Shown piece after piece: positions 43,964 through 52,297 of a DNA stretch of 64,000 bases (its first letter is position 1; the number at the start of each line of letters is the position of its first letter). The translations under genes were made by a program, and so were the position numbers. The notes below the pieces were generated by a model. The model did not search any database. It saw only the letters and a program-made list of their open reading frames with translations, and was not told the DNA's origin. Source of the DNA: Cryobacterium sp. PH29-G1 (GTDB lineage: Bacteria > Actinomycetota > Actinomycetes > Actinomycetales > Microbacteriaceae); the NCBI RefSeq assembly GCF_030063365.1, contig NZ_JASISY010000016.1, forward strand, positions 1 to 64,000, in the 5' to 3' direction.

Positions 43964-44734
43964 ATGAACCTCGCCGTAAATTCACCGAGAACCGTGATTG
44001 TTACCGGAGCAGCCGGAGGCATTGGGAACGAAATTGTCACCTCATTTTTGGCCCGCGGTGACGACGTCGTAGCCGTCGACATGAGCGACGCCGTCATGGC
44101 GGCCGATACTGACACCGCAGGGCAGGGACGGGGCCGGCTTGTCGGAATCGTCGCGGATGTCAGCCGCACCGAAAGTTGGCTCCACGTCATTACGGCGGCC
44201 GAGAAATTCGGACGGCCAGTCGGCGTCCTTATTAACAATGCGGGTATATCGCCAAAACGTAACGGCGCAAAAGTGCCGGGGGACCAGATCGACCGGGATG
44301 AATGGGACAAGGTCCTTGCCGTCAACCTCACGGGGCCATTTCTAGGTATCCAGGCTGTGGCACCGGGTATGAAGAAATTGGGCTACGGCCGAATCGTGAA
44401 CATGTCCTCGCTTGCGGCACGTGACGGCGGTCGGCTCGGGGGTGTTCACTACGCGGCGACCAAAACTGGCCTGCTCGGACTCACGCGGAGCTTCGCCCGC
44501 GAACTGGCACCCTTTGGCATCACCGTCAACGCGGTGGCGCCGGGCAGAATCGACGCCGGAATGGCCTCCTCCGTTTCCGACGAAGTCAACCAAGAATATG
44601 CCACGCGCATACCCACCGGCCGCCTCGGCACCGCAACCGATGTGGCCGGGGCCGTTCTCTATCTGGCGGACTCGAGCAGCGATTTTGTAACGGGGGTGAC
44701 CCTGGATGTCAACGGCGGCTCTTATATGGGTTAG
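43964..44734 (+). CDS. Short-chain dehydrogenase/reductase
   Basis: A 256-residue classical SDR: VTGAAGGIGNEIV is the cofactor loop, NNAGIS comes next, and the active-site Ser and Tyr-x3-Lys are in NMSSLAARDGG...HYAATKTG. The C-terminal VTGVTLDVNGGSYMG is typical. It probably oxidises or reduces an alcohol or hydroxy-acid intermediate of the monooxygenase pathway. GGAATTCT precedes the ATG. The next SDR gene overlaps its 3' end by 29 bases, so both are in one transcript. Confidence 0.88.
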   Translation: MNLAVNSPRTVIVTGAAGGIGNEIVTSFLARGDDVVAVDMSDAVMAADTDTAGQGRGRLVGIVADVSRTESWLHVITAAEKFGRPVGVLINNAGISPKRNGAKVPGDQIDRDEWDKVLAVNLTGPFLGIQAVAPGMKKLGYGRIVNMSSLAARDGGRLGGVHYAATKTGLLGLTRSFARELAPFGITVNAVAPGRIDAGMASSVSDEVNQEYATRIPTGRLGTATDVAGAVLYLADSSSDFVTGVTLDVNGGSYMG

Positions 44735-45638
44735 AAGCTGGGCATCCAAATGGCAGGCAGCGCGTACGCGTAGCGCGGTCACGGATTGCACCGGCCGAAC
44801 GGTTTTTATTACCGGTGGAAGTCAAGGTATCGGGGCGGCAACGGCTCGGCGATTCGCCGCCGGGGGCGCATCGCTTGTTATCGTCGACAGCGACCGGGCG
44901 GCGTTGGCTGAATTCATGAGCGAGCTCGGGCCATCGCACTTGGGGGTTACCGCCGACGTCACCGACAGCGATTCTCTAAACGTTGCTGTGGAACTGGCCA
45001 TCGCGCGCTTCGGGGGCATCGACGTCGTCGTCGTCAATGCGGGTATCGGCAGCGCGTCGACGGTTCTTGCTTCGGACATCGAACGACTGGCGCGGATCAT
45101 TGACGTGAACCTCACCGGCGTCATGAGAACCATAAAGGCCACCTTGGAGGCGGTCGCGGCGAGTCGAGGACATTTCCTGCTGATGAGTTCCGCAGCGGTA
45201 TTCAAGAATCTACCCCGGGCGAATGCGTACGCCGCTGCAAAGGCGGGGGTCGCGGCTTTGGGTGGCGCCCTGCGGCTGGAAGTCGCGCATAAGGGTGTCA
45301 CTGTCGGCGTTGCCCATCCGGGGTGGATCGCGACGGGGATGATCGCGGGGAGCTCGACCCGATCGGGAACGAGTGGATCCCTGCCGTGGCCGTTCAACGT
45401 GGTGACGGATGTGGACGCGTGCGCCGCTCGGCTGGTTGCGGCGATCATCCGCCGTGATCGCACTGTCTACATCCCCGGCGCGCTCGCATTCGTTGACACC
45501 TTCCGCTTCCTTTCCACGGGCAGGTTGTGGGATGCGTACATGAAACCGCGCAGTGCCAGGCAGGTTCGGGTATGGGAATCCGAGTGCGCCGAATCAGCCC
45601 GTGAGGCAACCCTGCAACCCGTCAAAACCGTTTCATAG
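44706..45638 (+). CDS. Short-chain dehydrogenase/reductase
   Basis: A 310-residue SDR whose Rossmann core begins at about residue 32: VFITGGSQGIGAATARRF, then VVNAGIG and a Tyr-x3-Lys in ANAYAAAKAGVAALGG with the Ser in LLMSSAAVFK. It has a longer C-terminus than its neighbour (about residues 220-310), including a hydrophobic stretch, and resembles the membrane-associated SDRs of Actinobacteria. The ATG lies within the end of the previous gene. About 30 residues precede the Rossmann fold, so a later start cannot be excluded, although none with an SD is visible. Confidence 0.8.
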   Translation: MSTAALIWVRSWASKWQAARTRSAVTDCTGRTVFITGGSQGIGAATARRFAAGGASLVIVDSDRAALAEFMSELGPSHLGVTADVTDSDSLNVAVELAIARFGGIDVVVVNAGIGSASTVLASDIERLARIIDVNLTGVMRTIKATLEAVAASRGHFLLMSSAAVFKNLPRANAYAAAKAGVAALGGALRLEVAHKGVTVGVAHPGWIATGMIAGSSTRSGTSGSLPWPFNVVTDVDACAARLVAAIIRRDRTVYIPGALAFVDTFRFLSTGRLWDAYMKPRSARQVRVWESECAESAREATLQPVKTVS

Positions 45639-45682
45639 ATCAGCCAAACCCGGTTGTGTCAGGAATCACAGTTATGATTTAC

Positions 45683-45714
45683 TGATAGTCCAATCCATAC
45701 GGATTGAACTATCA
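45683..45714 (+). promoter_or_regulatory. 32-bp near-perfect palindrome, TetR-type operator (site 2)
   Basis: TGATAGTCCAATCCAT and ACGGATTGAACTATCA form a dyad with 14 of 16 matching pairs. It ends 15 bases before the tctC start codon and lies downstream of the second SDR gene, so it could control a separate promoter for the Tct transporter. It is shared with site 1 at 41353. Confidence 0.75.
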
Positions 45715-45729
45715 AAATCATCGAGAACA

Positions 45730-46722
45730 ATGAGGTTCAACTTGAAAAGCACATTTTTTACATCCGCCGCAGTAATCCTCAGCGTCGGTGTGGCAGTGTC
45801 CCTGACGGGATGCGGAGCCGCGGGTACTGCTGAAGCCGTCGATGCGGGCTACCCCGCGAAGACGGTCAAGTTTTTGATGCCCTACGCTGCCGGCGGCCCC
45901 TCCGACGTGACGTCGCGGGCGATGGCCCAGTGCCTGAGTCAAGGTCTGGGGGGTACCTTCGTGGTGGAAAACCAGTCCAGCGGTGCCGGTGCCGTCGCCA
46001 TGCAGCAGCTGGCCAGCGCGAAACCGGACGGATACACCGTCGGCCTGAGTACCAATGGCCCCATGGTGTTGAACCCTATGTTCAACGAGCTGCCGTACAG
46101 CATGGACGATTTCACCGCTATCGGCACCATGGCGAAGATCCCCACCATGTTTGCCGTCGGAAAGGACTCGCCCTTCAAGGATGCGGAGTCGCTCTTTCAG
46201 GCTGCTCAGGAGAATCCGGGCACCATTTCCATGGGTGTCCCCGGCGCCACGAGTTCCCTGGCAATCGAGCTGAAGAAGCTCCAACAGGACTTCGATATTG
46301 AATTCGCGGTTGTACCGACTTCCGGTAGCGCGGAACTGATCACCAACCTCCTTGGTGGACATATTGACGCGGTCTTCATCAACGACCACAAGGACGTCGC
46401 GGCGCATGTCAAGGACGGTGGGTTCGTGCCCCTCGCCGCCGCAAGCCAGGAACGATCGAAGACCTACGCGGACCTACCGACCATGGAGGAACTCGGATAC
46501 GAGGGCTTCTTCACGGATTCCGTTTATGGGCTCTTCGGCCCGAAGGGTCTCCCGGACGCCATCGTCGCCACGCTGGAATCCGGCATTGAGGCCTGCACAC
46601 AGGACCAGGAGGTCATCGATCAGATCGGTGAGCGTTTTGTGCCGGACACGTTCTCTAACGCCGAGGAAACCGCGGCAGTCTTTGCTGACATGCAGACCCG
46701 CTACGAGCCGCTCGTCGGCTAA
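45730..46722 (+). CDS. tctC: Tripartite tricarboxylate transporter, substrate-binding lipoprotein
   Basis: A 330-residue exported receptor (Bug/TctC family). The signal peptide ends in lipobox LTGC (Cys28). FLMPYAAGGPSDVTSRAMAQCL and VVENQSSGAGAVAMQQLASAKPDGYTVGLS are family hallmarks, and the C-terminal half has the usual hinge and GLPDAIVATLE. It binds a carboxylate outside the cell. The ATG at 45730 is given, but a TTG 12 bases downstream has GAGG 6 bases before it and may be the real start. It is preceded by the palindromic operator. Confidence 0.9.
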   Translation: MRFNLKSTFFTSAAVILSVGVAVSLTGCGAAGTAEAVDAGYPAKTVKFLMPYAAGGPSDVTSRAMAQCLSQGLGGTFVVENQSSGAGAVAMQQLASAKPDGYTVGLSTNGPMVLNPMFNELPYSMDDFTAIGTMAKIPTMFAVGKDSPFKDAESLFQAAQENPGTISMGVPGATSSLAIELKKLQQDFDIEFAVVPTSGSAELITNLLGGHIDAVFINDHKDVAAHVKDGGFVPLAAASQERSKTYADLPTMEELGYEGFFTDSVYGLFGPKGLPDAIVATLESGIEACTQDQEVIDQIGERFVPDTFSNAEETAAVFADMQTRYEPLVG

Positions 46723-46773
46723 TAACCGTTGGATGGTTCTTGGGCCAAACACTCAACAGAAGGTTAGATCTTC

Positions 46774-47298
46774 ATGGTTACTTCAATCTTGGAAGCGGGC
46801 CAACGCCTGGAGCGAAGCGAAGACGAGACGTTGCCGCGTAGGGCAGGTCTCAACCGCCTGCCCGCGCTCGTCTTGTTCATCGTCGGTGTCGCCGCAATGA
46901 TCGGCGCGTGGAACCTCTCGGTGGGTTCGCTCCAGCACCCGCAACCGGGTCTCTGGCCCTTCGTCGTGTCGTTCGTCATCGCGCTGACGGGCGGCATCTT
47001 GACGCTCTTTCCCGAGCAGATACCGCTCGAGGCATGGAACCGCCGAAGTTTGGGGGTCATCGGGGGCATAGTGAGCCTGGGCGTGTTCATCATCCTGTTC
47101 GAGACCATCGGCTTCATCATCCCGGCGATTCTGATGCTTGTGCTTTGGCTCAAGGTTTTCGGCGGAGAGAGGTGGATCCCCACCATCATTCTTTCGATTG
47201 TTGGCTCCGCTACGTCCTACCTACTTTTTGCTGAGTTGCTCGGTGTGCCCTTCCCCCAGGACATCGTGCTGAATGCGCTGTCCTGGATTGGAATTTGA
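46774..47298 (+). CDS. tctB: Tripartite tricarboxylate transporter, small membrane subunit
   Basis: A 174-residue protein with four membrane helices (about residues 30-50, 62-84, 100-135 and 145-170) in the TctB arrangement: LVLFIVGVAAMIGAWNLSVGSLQHPQPGLWPFVVSFVIALTGGI, where GLWP is conserved. It forms the small subunit of the TctA-TctB complex. AGAAGG lies 10 bases before the ATG. It is 51 bases after tctC and 1 base before tctA, so it belongs to one operon. Confidence 0.88.
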   Translation: MVTSILEAGQRLERSEDETLPRRAGLNRLPALVLFIVGVAAMIGAWNLSVGSLQHPQPGLWPFVVSFVIALTGGILTLFPEQIPLEAWNRRSLGVIGGIVSLGVFIILFETIGFIIPAILMLVLWLKVFGGERWIPTIILSIVGSATSYLLFAELLGVPFPQDIVLNALSWIGI

Positions 47299-47299
47299 T

Positions 47300-48829
47300 A
47301 TGGATACGTTAGATAGTTTGACTCTGGGATTTTCGGTAGCCTTCGAACCGACGAACCTTCTCTTCGTGCTCATTGGCGTCGTCATCGGCACCGCTATTGG
47401 TGTTCTTCCGGGGCTGGGGCCGACGGCGACCATCGCATTGTTGCTACCCATCACCTACACGATGGATGCCACGACGTCGATCATCATGCTGGCCGGCATC
47501 TACTACGGCTCGATGTACGGCGGCACCATCACCTCGGTTCTGTTGCGTTTGCCCGGCGAAGCGGCCTCCGTCGTGACTGCGATCGACGGTTACCAAATGA
47601 CGAAGCAGGGCCGAGCTGGTACGGCGCTCGGTATTGCGGCTATTGGTTCGTTTATCGGCGGCACGGTGTCGATCATTGGCCTGACTTTTCTTGCCCCGAT
47701 GCTGGCAAACGTTGCGCTCGCGATGGGTCCCGCAGCGTACGTTGCGCTGATGGTGCTTGGGTTGTTTCTCGTGACGTCGATCGGTACAGGTTCCACGATC
47801 AAGAGCCTCTGCATGGCCGGACTCGGACTGGCCCTCTCGACAGTTGGCCAGGATCCGATTGACGGCTCTAGCCGTTTCACGTTCGGCAGCGTTGGGCTGC
47901 TGAGCGGATTCGATTTTGTGGCGGTGGCCATGGGCCTCTTCGGTGTGGGCGAACTGCTCCACAGCTTGGAGAAGAGCGAACACGGCCAGGCCATCAAGGT
48001 GAAGATCAAGAACATCTGGCCATCACGCAAAGACATGAAGGAATCCTCGGGTGCCATCGCTCGCGGATCTGTGCTGGGGTTCTTTATCGGTGTGCTGCCG
48101 GGCGGTGGTGGCGTTATTTCCTCGCTGGCTTCCTACGCCATGGAAAAGAAGCGTGCAAAAGACCCGTCGCGATTCGGCAAGGGAGCGATCGAGGGAGTGG
48201 CCGGTCCGGAGACGGCCAACAATGCCTCTTCGACTTCGGCGTTTATTCCGCTGCTCGTTCTGGGCATTCCCTCCAACGTGGTGCTGGCCCTTATCTTCGG
48301 AGCGCTATTGATGCACGGGATGACCCCGGGACCGCAGCTGATAGCCGAGCAACCCAACCTGTTCTGGGGCATCATCGCCTCCATGTACATCGGCAATCTG
48401 ATGCTTCTGGTCTTGAATATCCCGTTGGTGGGCGTCTTCGTTCAGATGCTCCGCGTTCGTACCGGCATTCTGATTGCGTTTGCGCTGCTGATCGTGATGA
48501 TCGGTGTCTTTTCGATCAACAACAGCCCGTTCGATATGTGGGTTGTCCTAGGATTCGGTGTGCTGGGATGGCTCATGAACAAAACAGGCTTTGATCCCGG
48601 CCCGCTCGTGCTGGCTTTCGTGCTCGGACCGATCTTGGAAAAGTCCTTCCGTCAGTCCATGCTCATCTCGGGTGGAAGTCTCGAGATCTTCGTGACGGAT
48701 CCAGCCGCAGCCCTAATTTTCGGCGCGATCGCCCTGGGCATCCTCTACAAGGTGCTGGGTACGCGGCTGAAACGTCGTAAGAAAACAGCACCGGTGATTC
48801 CGGCCGAGTCAGTCGATATCGATTCCTGA
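47300..48829 (+). CDS. tctA: Tripartite tricarboxylate transporter, large permease subunit
   Basis: A 509-residue permease with about 12 helices. Duplicated TctA signatures are present: GTAIGVLPGLGPTATIALLLPITY near residue 30 and GFFIGVLPGGGGVISSLASYAMEKK near 260, plus GIYYGSMYGGTITSVLLRLPGEAASVVTAIDGY. These helices form the translocation path for citrate-like or aromatic carboxylates. GGAA precedes the ATG at 47300. With tctC and tctB it makes a full system, probably importing the acid handled by this island. Confidence 0.92.
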   Translation: MDTLDSLTLGFSVAFEPTNLLFVLIGVVIGTAIGVLPGLGPTATIALLLPITYTMDATTSIIMLAGIYYGSMYGGTITSVLLRLPGEAASVVTAIDGYQMTKQGRAGTALGIAAIGSFIGGTVSIIGLTFLAPMLANVALAMGPAAYVALMVLGLFLVTSIGTGSTIKSLCMAGLGLALSTVGQDPIDGSSRFTFGSVGLLSGFDFVAVAMGLFGVGELLHSLEKSEHGQAIKVKIKNIWPSRKDMKESSGAIARGSVLGFFIGVLPGGGGVISSLASYAMEKKRAKDPSRFGKGAIEGVAGPETANNASSTSAFIPLLVLGIPSNVVLALIFGALLMHGMTPGPQLIAEQPNLFWGIIASMYIGNLMLLVLNIPLVGVFVQMLRVRTGILIAFALLIVMIGVFSINNSPFDMWVVLGFGVLGWLMNKTGFDPGPLVLAFVLGPILEKSFRQSMLISGGSLEIFVTDPAAALIFGAIALGILYKVLGTRLKRRKKTAPVIPAESVDIDS

Positions 48830-48917
48830 GGTCTGCGTGCGACGACCGAGAATGGGGCCTTAGCTGCGTGGCGTTCTAAGTCCGGCGGTGAGTATGCGCA
48901 CAGCCGTCAATAAAGCC

Positions 48918-48960
48918 AAGACGACCGCAGCCCCACTTGTCGTGGGGCTGCGGTCGTCTT
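48918..48960. terminator. Strong bidirectional terminator hairpin
   Basis: A perfect 18-bp stem starting AAGACGACCGCAG with a 7-base loop (CTTGTCG), ending CGTCTTGCCG. It lies between the tctA stop and the convergent quinone oxidoreductase stop, so it can end transcription from both sides. Confidence 0.85.
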
Positions 48961-48965
48961 GCCGT

Positions 48966-49943
48966 TTAGCGTTCGACGATCAGCAGGAGCTTTCCGATGT
49001 GGCCGGAACTTTCCAGCAGACGATGCGCCGCCGCGGCCTCATTCAAGGGGAAGCGCGCGAAGATCACGGGGCGAATCTCGCCGCTCTCCACGAGCGGCCA
49101 AACAGATTTGCGCACGCTTGCGACGATGTTGGCCTTGTCTTCGATGCTTCTCGAACGGAGGGTGGTTGACCGGATCGTTGCCCGTTTTCGCATCAGTGCC
49201 CCAAAGTTGAGGGTGCCTTCTTCGCCGCTGAGGTTGCCGATATTCATGATGCGACCGTCCGTGCGGAGGGCTGTGAGATTGCGGGACAGATACCCTCCTC
49301 CAATCGAGTCGAGAATGACATCTGCGCCGCCGTACTCCTCAACGACCCGCGACTCAAAGGCCTCCTCGCGGTACTCGATCGCCAGATCGGCTCCGAGGCT
49401 GCGGCAGGCATCCGCTTTCTCGGCCGACCCGACGGTGACGACCGCACGCGCACCGAAGGCGCCAGCCAACTGAATCGCCATCGTGCCGATGCCGCTAGAG
49501 CCGCCGTGAACGAGGAGAACATCATCGCGTTTGAGTTCGCCCAACATAAAGACGTTGTGCCAAACCGTGGTGATCGCCTCGATCAGTCCCGCCGCATCCA
49601 GGAGATCAACTCCAGCCGGTACGGGAAGCGCATGACGCTCATCGACGACGGCTCGTTCGGCGTATCCGCCTCCAGCCAGCAGCGCACACACCCTGTCGCC
49701 GACGGAGAACAGGGTGACATCATTTCCTACTTCGCTGACGATTCCAGAGATTTCCAGCCCGGGCCACAGCGGGGCACCTGGCGGCGGCGGGTAGGTGCCC
49801 CGTCGCTGGCTGACATCAGCACGATTCACGGCTGCCGCATGGACATCTACGACTATGTCGCGACGCCCCATTGTGGGCTGGTCAACGTTGGCTAGTTCAA
49901 GTACGGAAGGGTCACCTGGTTCGCGGATCACAATTGCTTTCAT
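48966..49943 (-). CDS. Zinc-free quinone oxidoreductase-type MDR dehydrogenase
   Basis: A 325-residue medium-chain dehydrogenase/reductase of the quinone oxidoreductase branch. The substrate-side motif is VNRADVSQRRGTYPPPPGAPLWPGLEISG. The NADPH loop is HGGSSGIGTMAIQLAGAFGA around residues 146-165. No zinc-ligand GHE or Cys cluster is present. It would reduce quinones or enones with NADPH. It ends the convergent pair with tctA and is followed by the shared terminator. Its upstream neighbours are unrelated small genes. Confidence 0.87.
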   Translation of the reverse strand: MKAIVIREPGDPSVLELANVDQPTMGRRDIVVDVHAAAVNRADVSQRRGTYPPPPGAPLWPGLEISGIVSEVGNDVTLFSVGDRVCALLAGGGYAERAVVDERHALPVPAGVDLLDAAGLIEAITTVWHNVFMLGELKRDDVLLVHGGSSGIGTMAIQLAGAFGARAVVTVGSAEKADACRSLGADLAIEYREEAFESRVVEEYGGADVILDSIGGGYLSRNLTALRTDGRIMNIGNLSGEEGTLNFGALMRKRATIRSTTLRSRSIEDKANIVASVRKSVWPLVESGEIRPVIFARFPLNEAAAAHRLLESSGHIGKLLLIVER

Positions 49944-50096
49944 CTATCGAACGTATCCGACTGAGCGCGATTAAAATTCATCTCTGATCGGCTAAACGCC
50001 GCAAACGGCGGTAGGGCTCCGCATCCACTGCGCTCGACCGCCGTGACGGCGTCGCCGCCCAGCGGGGACGTTTCGGCGACCTCCTCGTGGAGAGGA

Positions 50097-50288
50097 CTAG
50101 CCGCGCAGCCGCCGCCAGATAGAGCGGATGCGGCGACGCGCCGCGCTCCAGAACGCGCGGGATCGAGTGCGGGCGGCCTGACGACGTTCGGACTCCATCT
50201 TTCGTTCCTGCAGGAAGGCCTTCGCGCCTTCTTTGTTGCGGGTGCGTACCCACTGACCGTTTCCGCCGCCCATGAACATCTTGACCAC
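50097..50288 (-). CDS. Small basic protein
   Basis: A 63-residue, strongly basic product (many Arg/Lys) starting at GTG, with GGGGACGGGAT upstream as the ribosome-binding region. The first part (MFMGGGNGQWVRTRNKEGAKAFLQERKME) recalls small conserved proteins of Actinobacteria, but no function is known. It could bind nucleic acid because of its charge; that is only a guess. Confidence 0.45.
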   Translation of the reverse strand: MVKMFMGGGNGQWVRTRNKEGAKAFLQERKMESERRQAARTRSRAFWSAARRRIRSIWRRLRG

Positions 50289-50435
50289 ATCCCGTCCCCG
50301 TTGGTTCGTGCCATTCTTCCACGGTAGCCGGGAAGCCTACGCGGGCGAAAGATGACTTATTGGGGACCGCTTGACGGTGCTCGCGCAGGCGCATCCGGCT
50401 TGCCGTCGCGAAATTGCGCCTTGTAGGGTTGGGTC

Positions 50436-50777
50436 ATGGGCGCATCTTCTGAAACGTTGTCGAACCGAAGTACGCCAAGCGCGACCCGCTCCCTCAGTCG
50501 CGCGGCGTTCTGGCTGGGCGTTCTCGCCACGGTGAGCTATGTGTTGGGGTGGATTCTCGTGGCCTGGGTGCTGCCCGGCAATGTGTTCGTGATCGGCCTC
50601 GCGACCGTTTTGGATTATCTCGTGCCGATCGTCGGCATCATCGTGGGTCATGTGGCGCGACACCGGGAAGGTCGGGAGCGCGCCTCGACCGTTGGCTTAG
50701 TGCTGTCGTACCTGTTCTTCGCCGCGGCCGTCATCCCGCTCCTCTTGGCTGTTCTGGTTCTGGTAGCAACGCCCTAA
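50436..50777 (+). CDS. Small DUF4190-like membrane protein
   Basis: A 113-residue product with three or four hydrophobic helices (about residues 22-48, 50-72 and 84-110) and the loop VGHVARHREGRERASTVGLVLSYLFF, similar to DUF4190-type membrane proteins of Actinobacteria, which are often anchors. The ATG lies after TAGGGTTGGGTC. No partner gene is seen nearby. Confidence 0.5.
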   Translation: MGASSETLSNRSTPSATRSLSRAAFWLGVLATVSYVLGWILVAWVLPGNVFVIGLATVLDYLVPIVGIIVGHVARHREGRERASTVGLVLSYLFFAAAVIPLLLAVLVLVATP

Positions 50778-50910
50778 GCGCTGTACACGCGACGCGGATA
50801 CCCGCACTCTCCGTCTGCCCGTCACCCCGGATAGACTCCTGCCAAGGATCGGGAAATCAGGCTCCCGGGGCAGCCTGTCCGATGGCCGCGTAGCCGAGTT
50901 TGGGGAACGT

Positions 50911-51321
50911 ATGTCACTTCGCATCACCAGCACGTCAACGAAGATCGGCTACGTCGTCGCCGCGTATGTAGTCGGTCCCTTGATCGTTCTCTTCGTAGCC
51001 TTGGTGGCAGGGCCGCCTCTGGCGGCAGCGGCGACCGTAATGTTGCTCCTCGCAGTGGTTGGCTTTGCGGTGCGTACTTTTCGGGGCGAGGGCGAGCCCG
51101 TTGCCGCGCCGAGGGCCTGGTGGCGCATGACCGCCCAACCAACTTCGGGTTTCGTGTTTTCAGCGCTCTTTCTCGGGCAGGCCGTATCCCTCGCGTTCAC
51201 CGCCGCACCACGGACCGACGTGGGGGCGTTCATCGCCATTGCGCCCGTCTACGCCGGCCTGGGCGCACTGTTTGCCTACTCGTCGATCCGGTTGAGAAGC
51301 GTGCGTCACAAGCGAGGGTGA
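50911..51321 (+). CDS. Four-helix membrane protein
   Basis: A 136-residue product with four hydrophobic segments (about residues 12-33, 36-53, 72-92 and 98-126) and a basic C-terminus. No family is recognised. A GGGGAACGT before the ATG gives a plausible ribosome-binding site. The following VOC gene starts 55 bases downstream. Confidence 0.5.
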   Translation: MSLRITSTSTKIGYVVAAYVVGPLIVLFVALVAGPPLAAAATVMLLLAVVGFAVRTFRGEGEPVAAPRAWWRMTAQPTSGFVFSALFLGQAVSLAFTAAPRTDVGAFIAIAPVYAGLGALFAYSSIRLRSVRHKRG

Positions 51322-51375
51322 CGGCATCCGCTGTGACCCAGCCGAGATCAATTGCCCATAAGAAAGGAGCGAACG

Positions 51376-51792
51376 ATGAGAATTGCCCTGACGAGTGTCT
51401 TCGTCACCGACCAGCTCGCAGCCCTCGCCTTCTATACCGAGGTGCTCGGTTTTAAGAAGCGGCAGCAAATTGCCCTCGGCGACGATTTCTGGCTCACCGT
51501 CGTCTCGCCCGAATCGTTGGATGGTCCCGAGCTGTTGCTCGAACCGGCGGGGCACCCTGCTGTGAAGCCCTATCGGGACGCGCTCATGAGAGACGGCATT
51601 CCGCTAGCCCAATTCGCCGTCGATGACCTCACGGTGGAGCACGCCAGACTGACCAGCCGGGGCGTGGTGTTCACGCTGCCGCCCACCGATGTGGGCACCG
51701 CCGTCGTTGCGGTCTTTGACGACACCTGCGGCAACCTCATCCAGCTCATCGAAATGAAGCCGGAGACGCACCACGCCGACGCTATCGTCTAG
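51376..51792 (+). CDS. VOC-family (glyoxalase/bleomycin-resistance-like) protein
   Basis: A 138-residue metal-dependent or ligand-binding protein of the vicinal oxygen chelate superfamily. The two repeated beta-alpha-beta modules are visible: VFVTDQLAALAFYTEVLGF at the N-terminus and VDDLTVEHARLTSRGVVFT, then VFDDTCGNLIQLIEM, where the final Glu could bind metal. The family covers glyoxalases, antibiotic-binding proteins and dioxygenases, so the role is not set. AAGGAG lies 7 bases before the ATG. Confidence 0.82.
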   Translation: MRIALTSVFVTDQLAALAFYTEVLGFKKRQQIALGDDFWLTVVSPESLDGPELLLEPAGHPAVKPYRDALMRDGIPLAQFAVDDLTVEHARLTSRGVVFTLPPTDVGTAVVAVFDDTCGNLIQLIEMKPETHHADAIV

Positions 51793-52297
51793 CTGTACCC
51801 GGCAAGCAACTCGGAATCTCCCGGCAGTGTGCCGATCGGTGGGTGCGCCACTACCGTGCTGAGGGCGAAGCTCGCCTCAACGACCAAGCTATCCGGGCCA
51901 GGGCGCGATCTTCATGGATCGGGGAACACGCGAGAGGACATCTTCGGCCCCATGGGGCGGCCCGCCCGAACGCGAGGGGGCAGCTTCGGCCCCTTGAGAC
52001 TGGTTCATGGGGCCGAATGCGGCATCTCGCGAAGATCATGGGGCCGAATGCGGCATCTCGCGAAGATCATGGGGCCGAATGCGGCATCTCGCCCGCGCGA
52101 GCAGCCGCACTGCCCGGCCTACCGGCAGGTCGAACGCGTCAACCGCACCTCCGCCCCGCGCCAGCGAGTGTCACCAACCAGATGGCCGGCTACACCTGGC
52201 TGGTGAGGATGGTTGGCGGGACCACCAACGGGTCGCAGGCTGAGGGCAGAAAACGTGTGTGGCAGCACCGTGCGCATCAACATTCAAAGCGGATGAG
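51793..52297. other. Non-coding spacer with tandem repeats
   Basis: About 500 bp between the VOC gene and the CLC gene, with no convincing gene. The repeat array at 52007-52091 and several copies of GGCCCCAT or ATGGGGCC in both orientations make the region rich in potential hairpins. Confidence 0.45.
52007..52091 (+). repeat. 31-bp tandem repeat, about 2.7 copies
   Basis: The unit begins ATGGGGCCGAATGCGGCATC and continues TCGCGAAGATC. Copies start at 52007, 52038 and 52069; the third is truncated at 52091. Related inverted sequences (TTCGGCCCC) lie just upstream, so stem-loops are likely. Confidence 0.85.
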
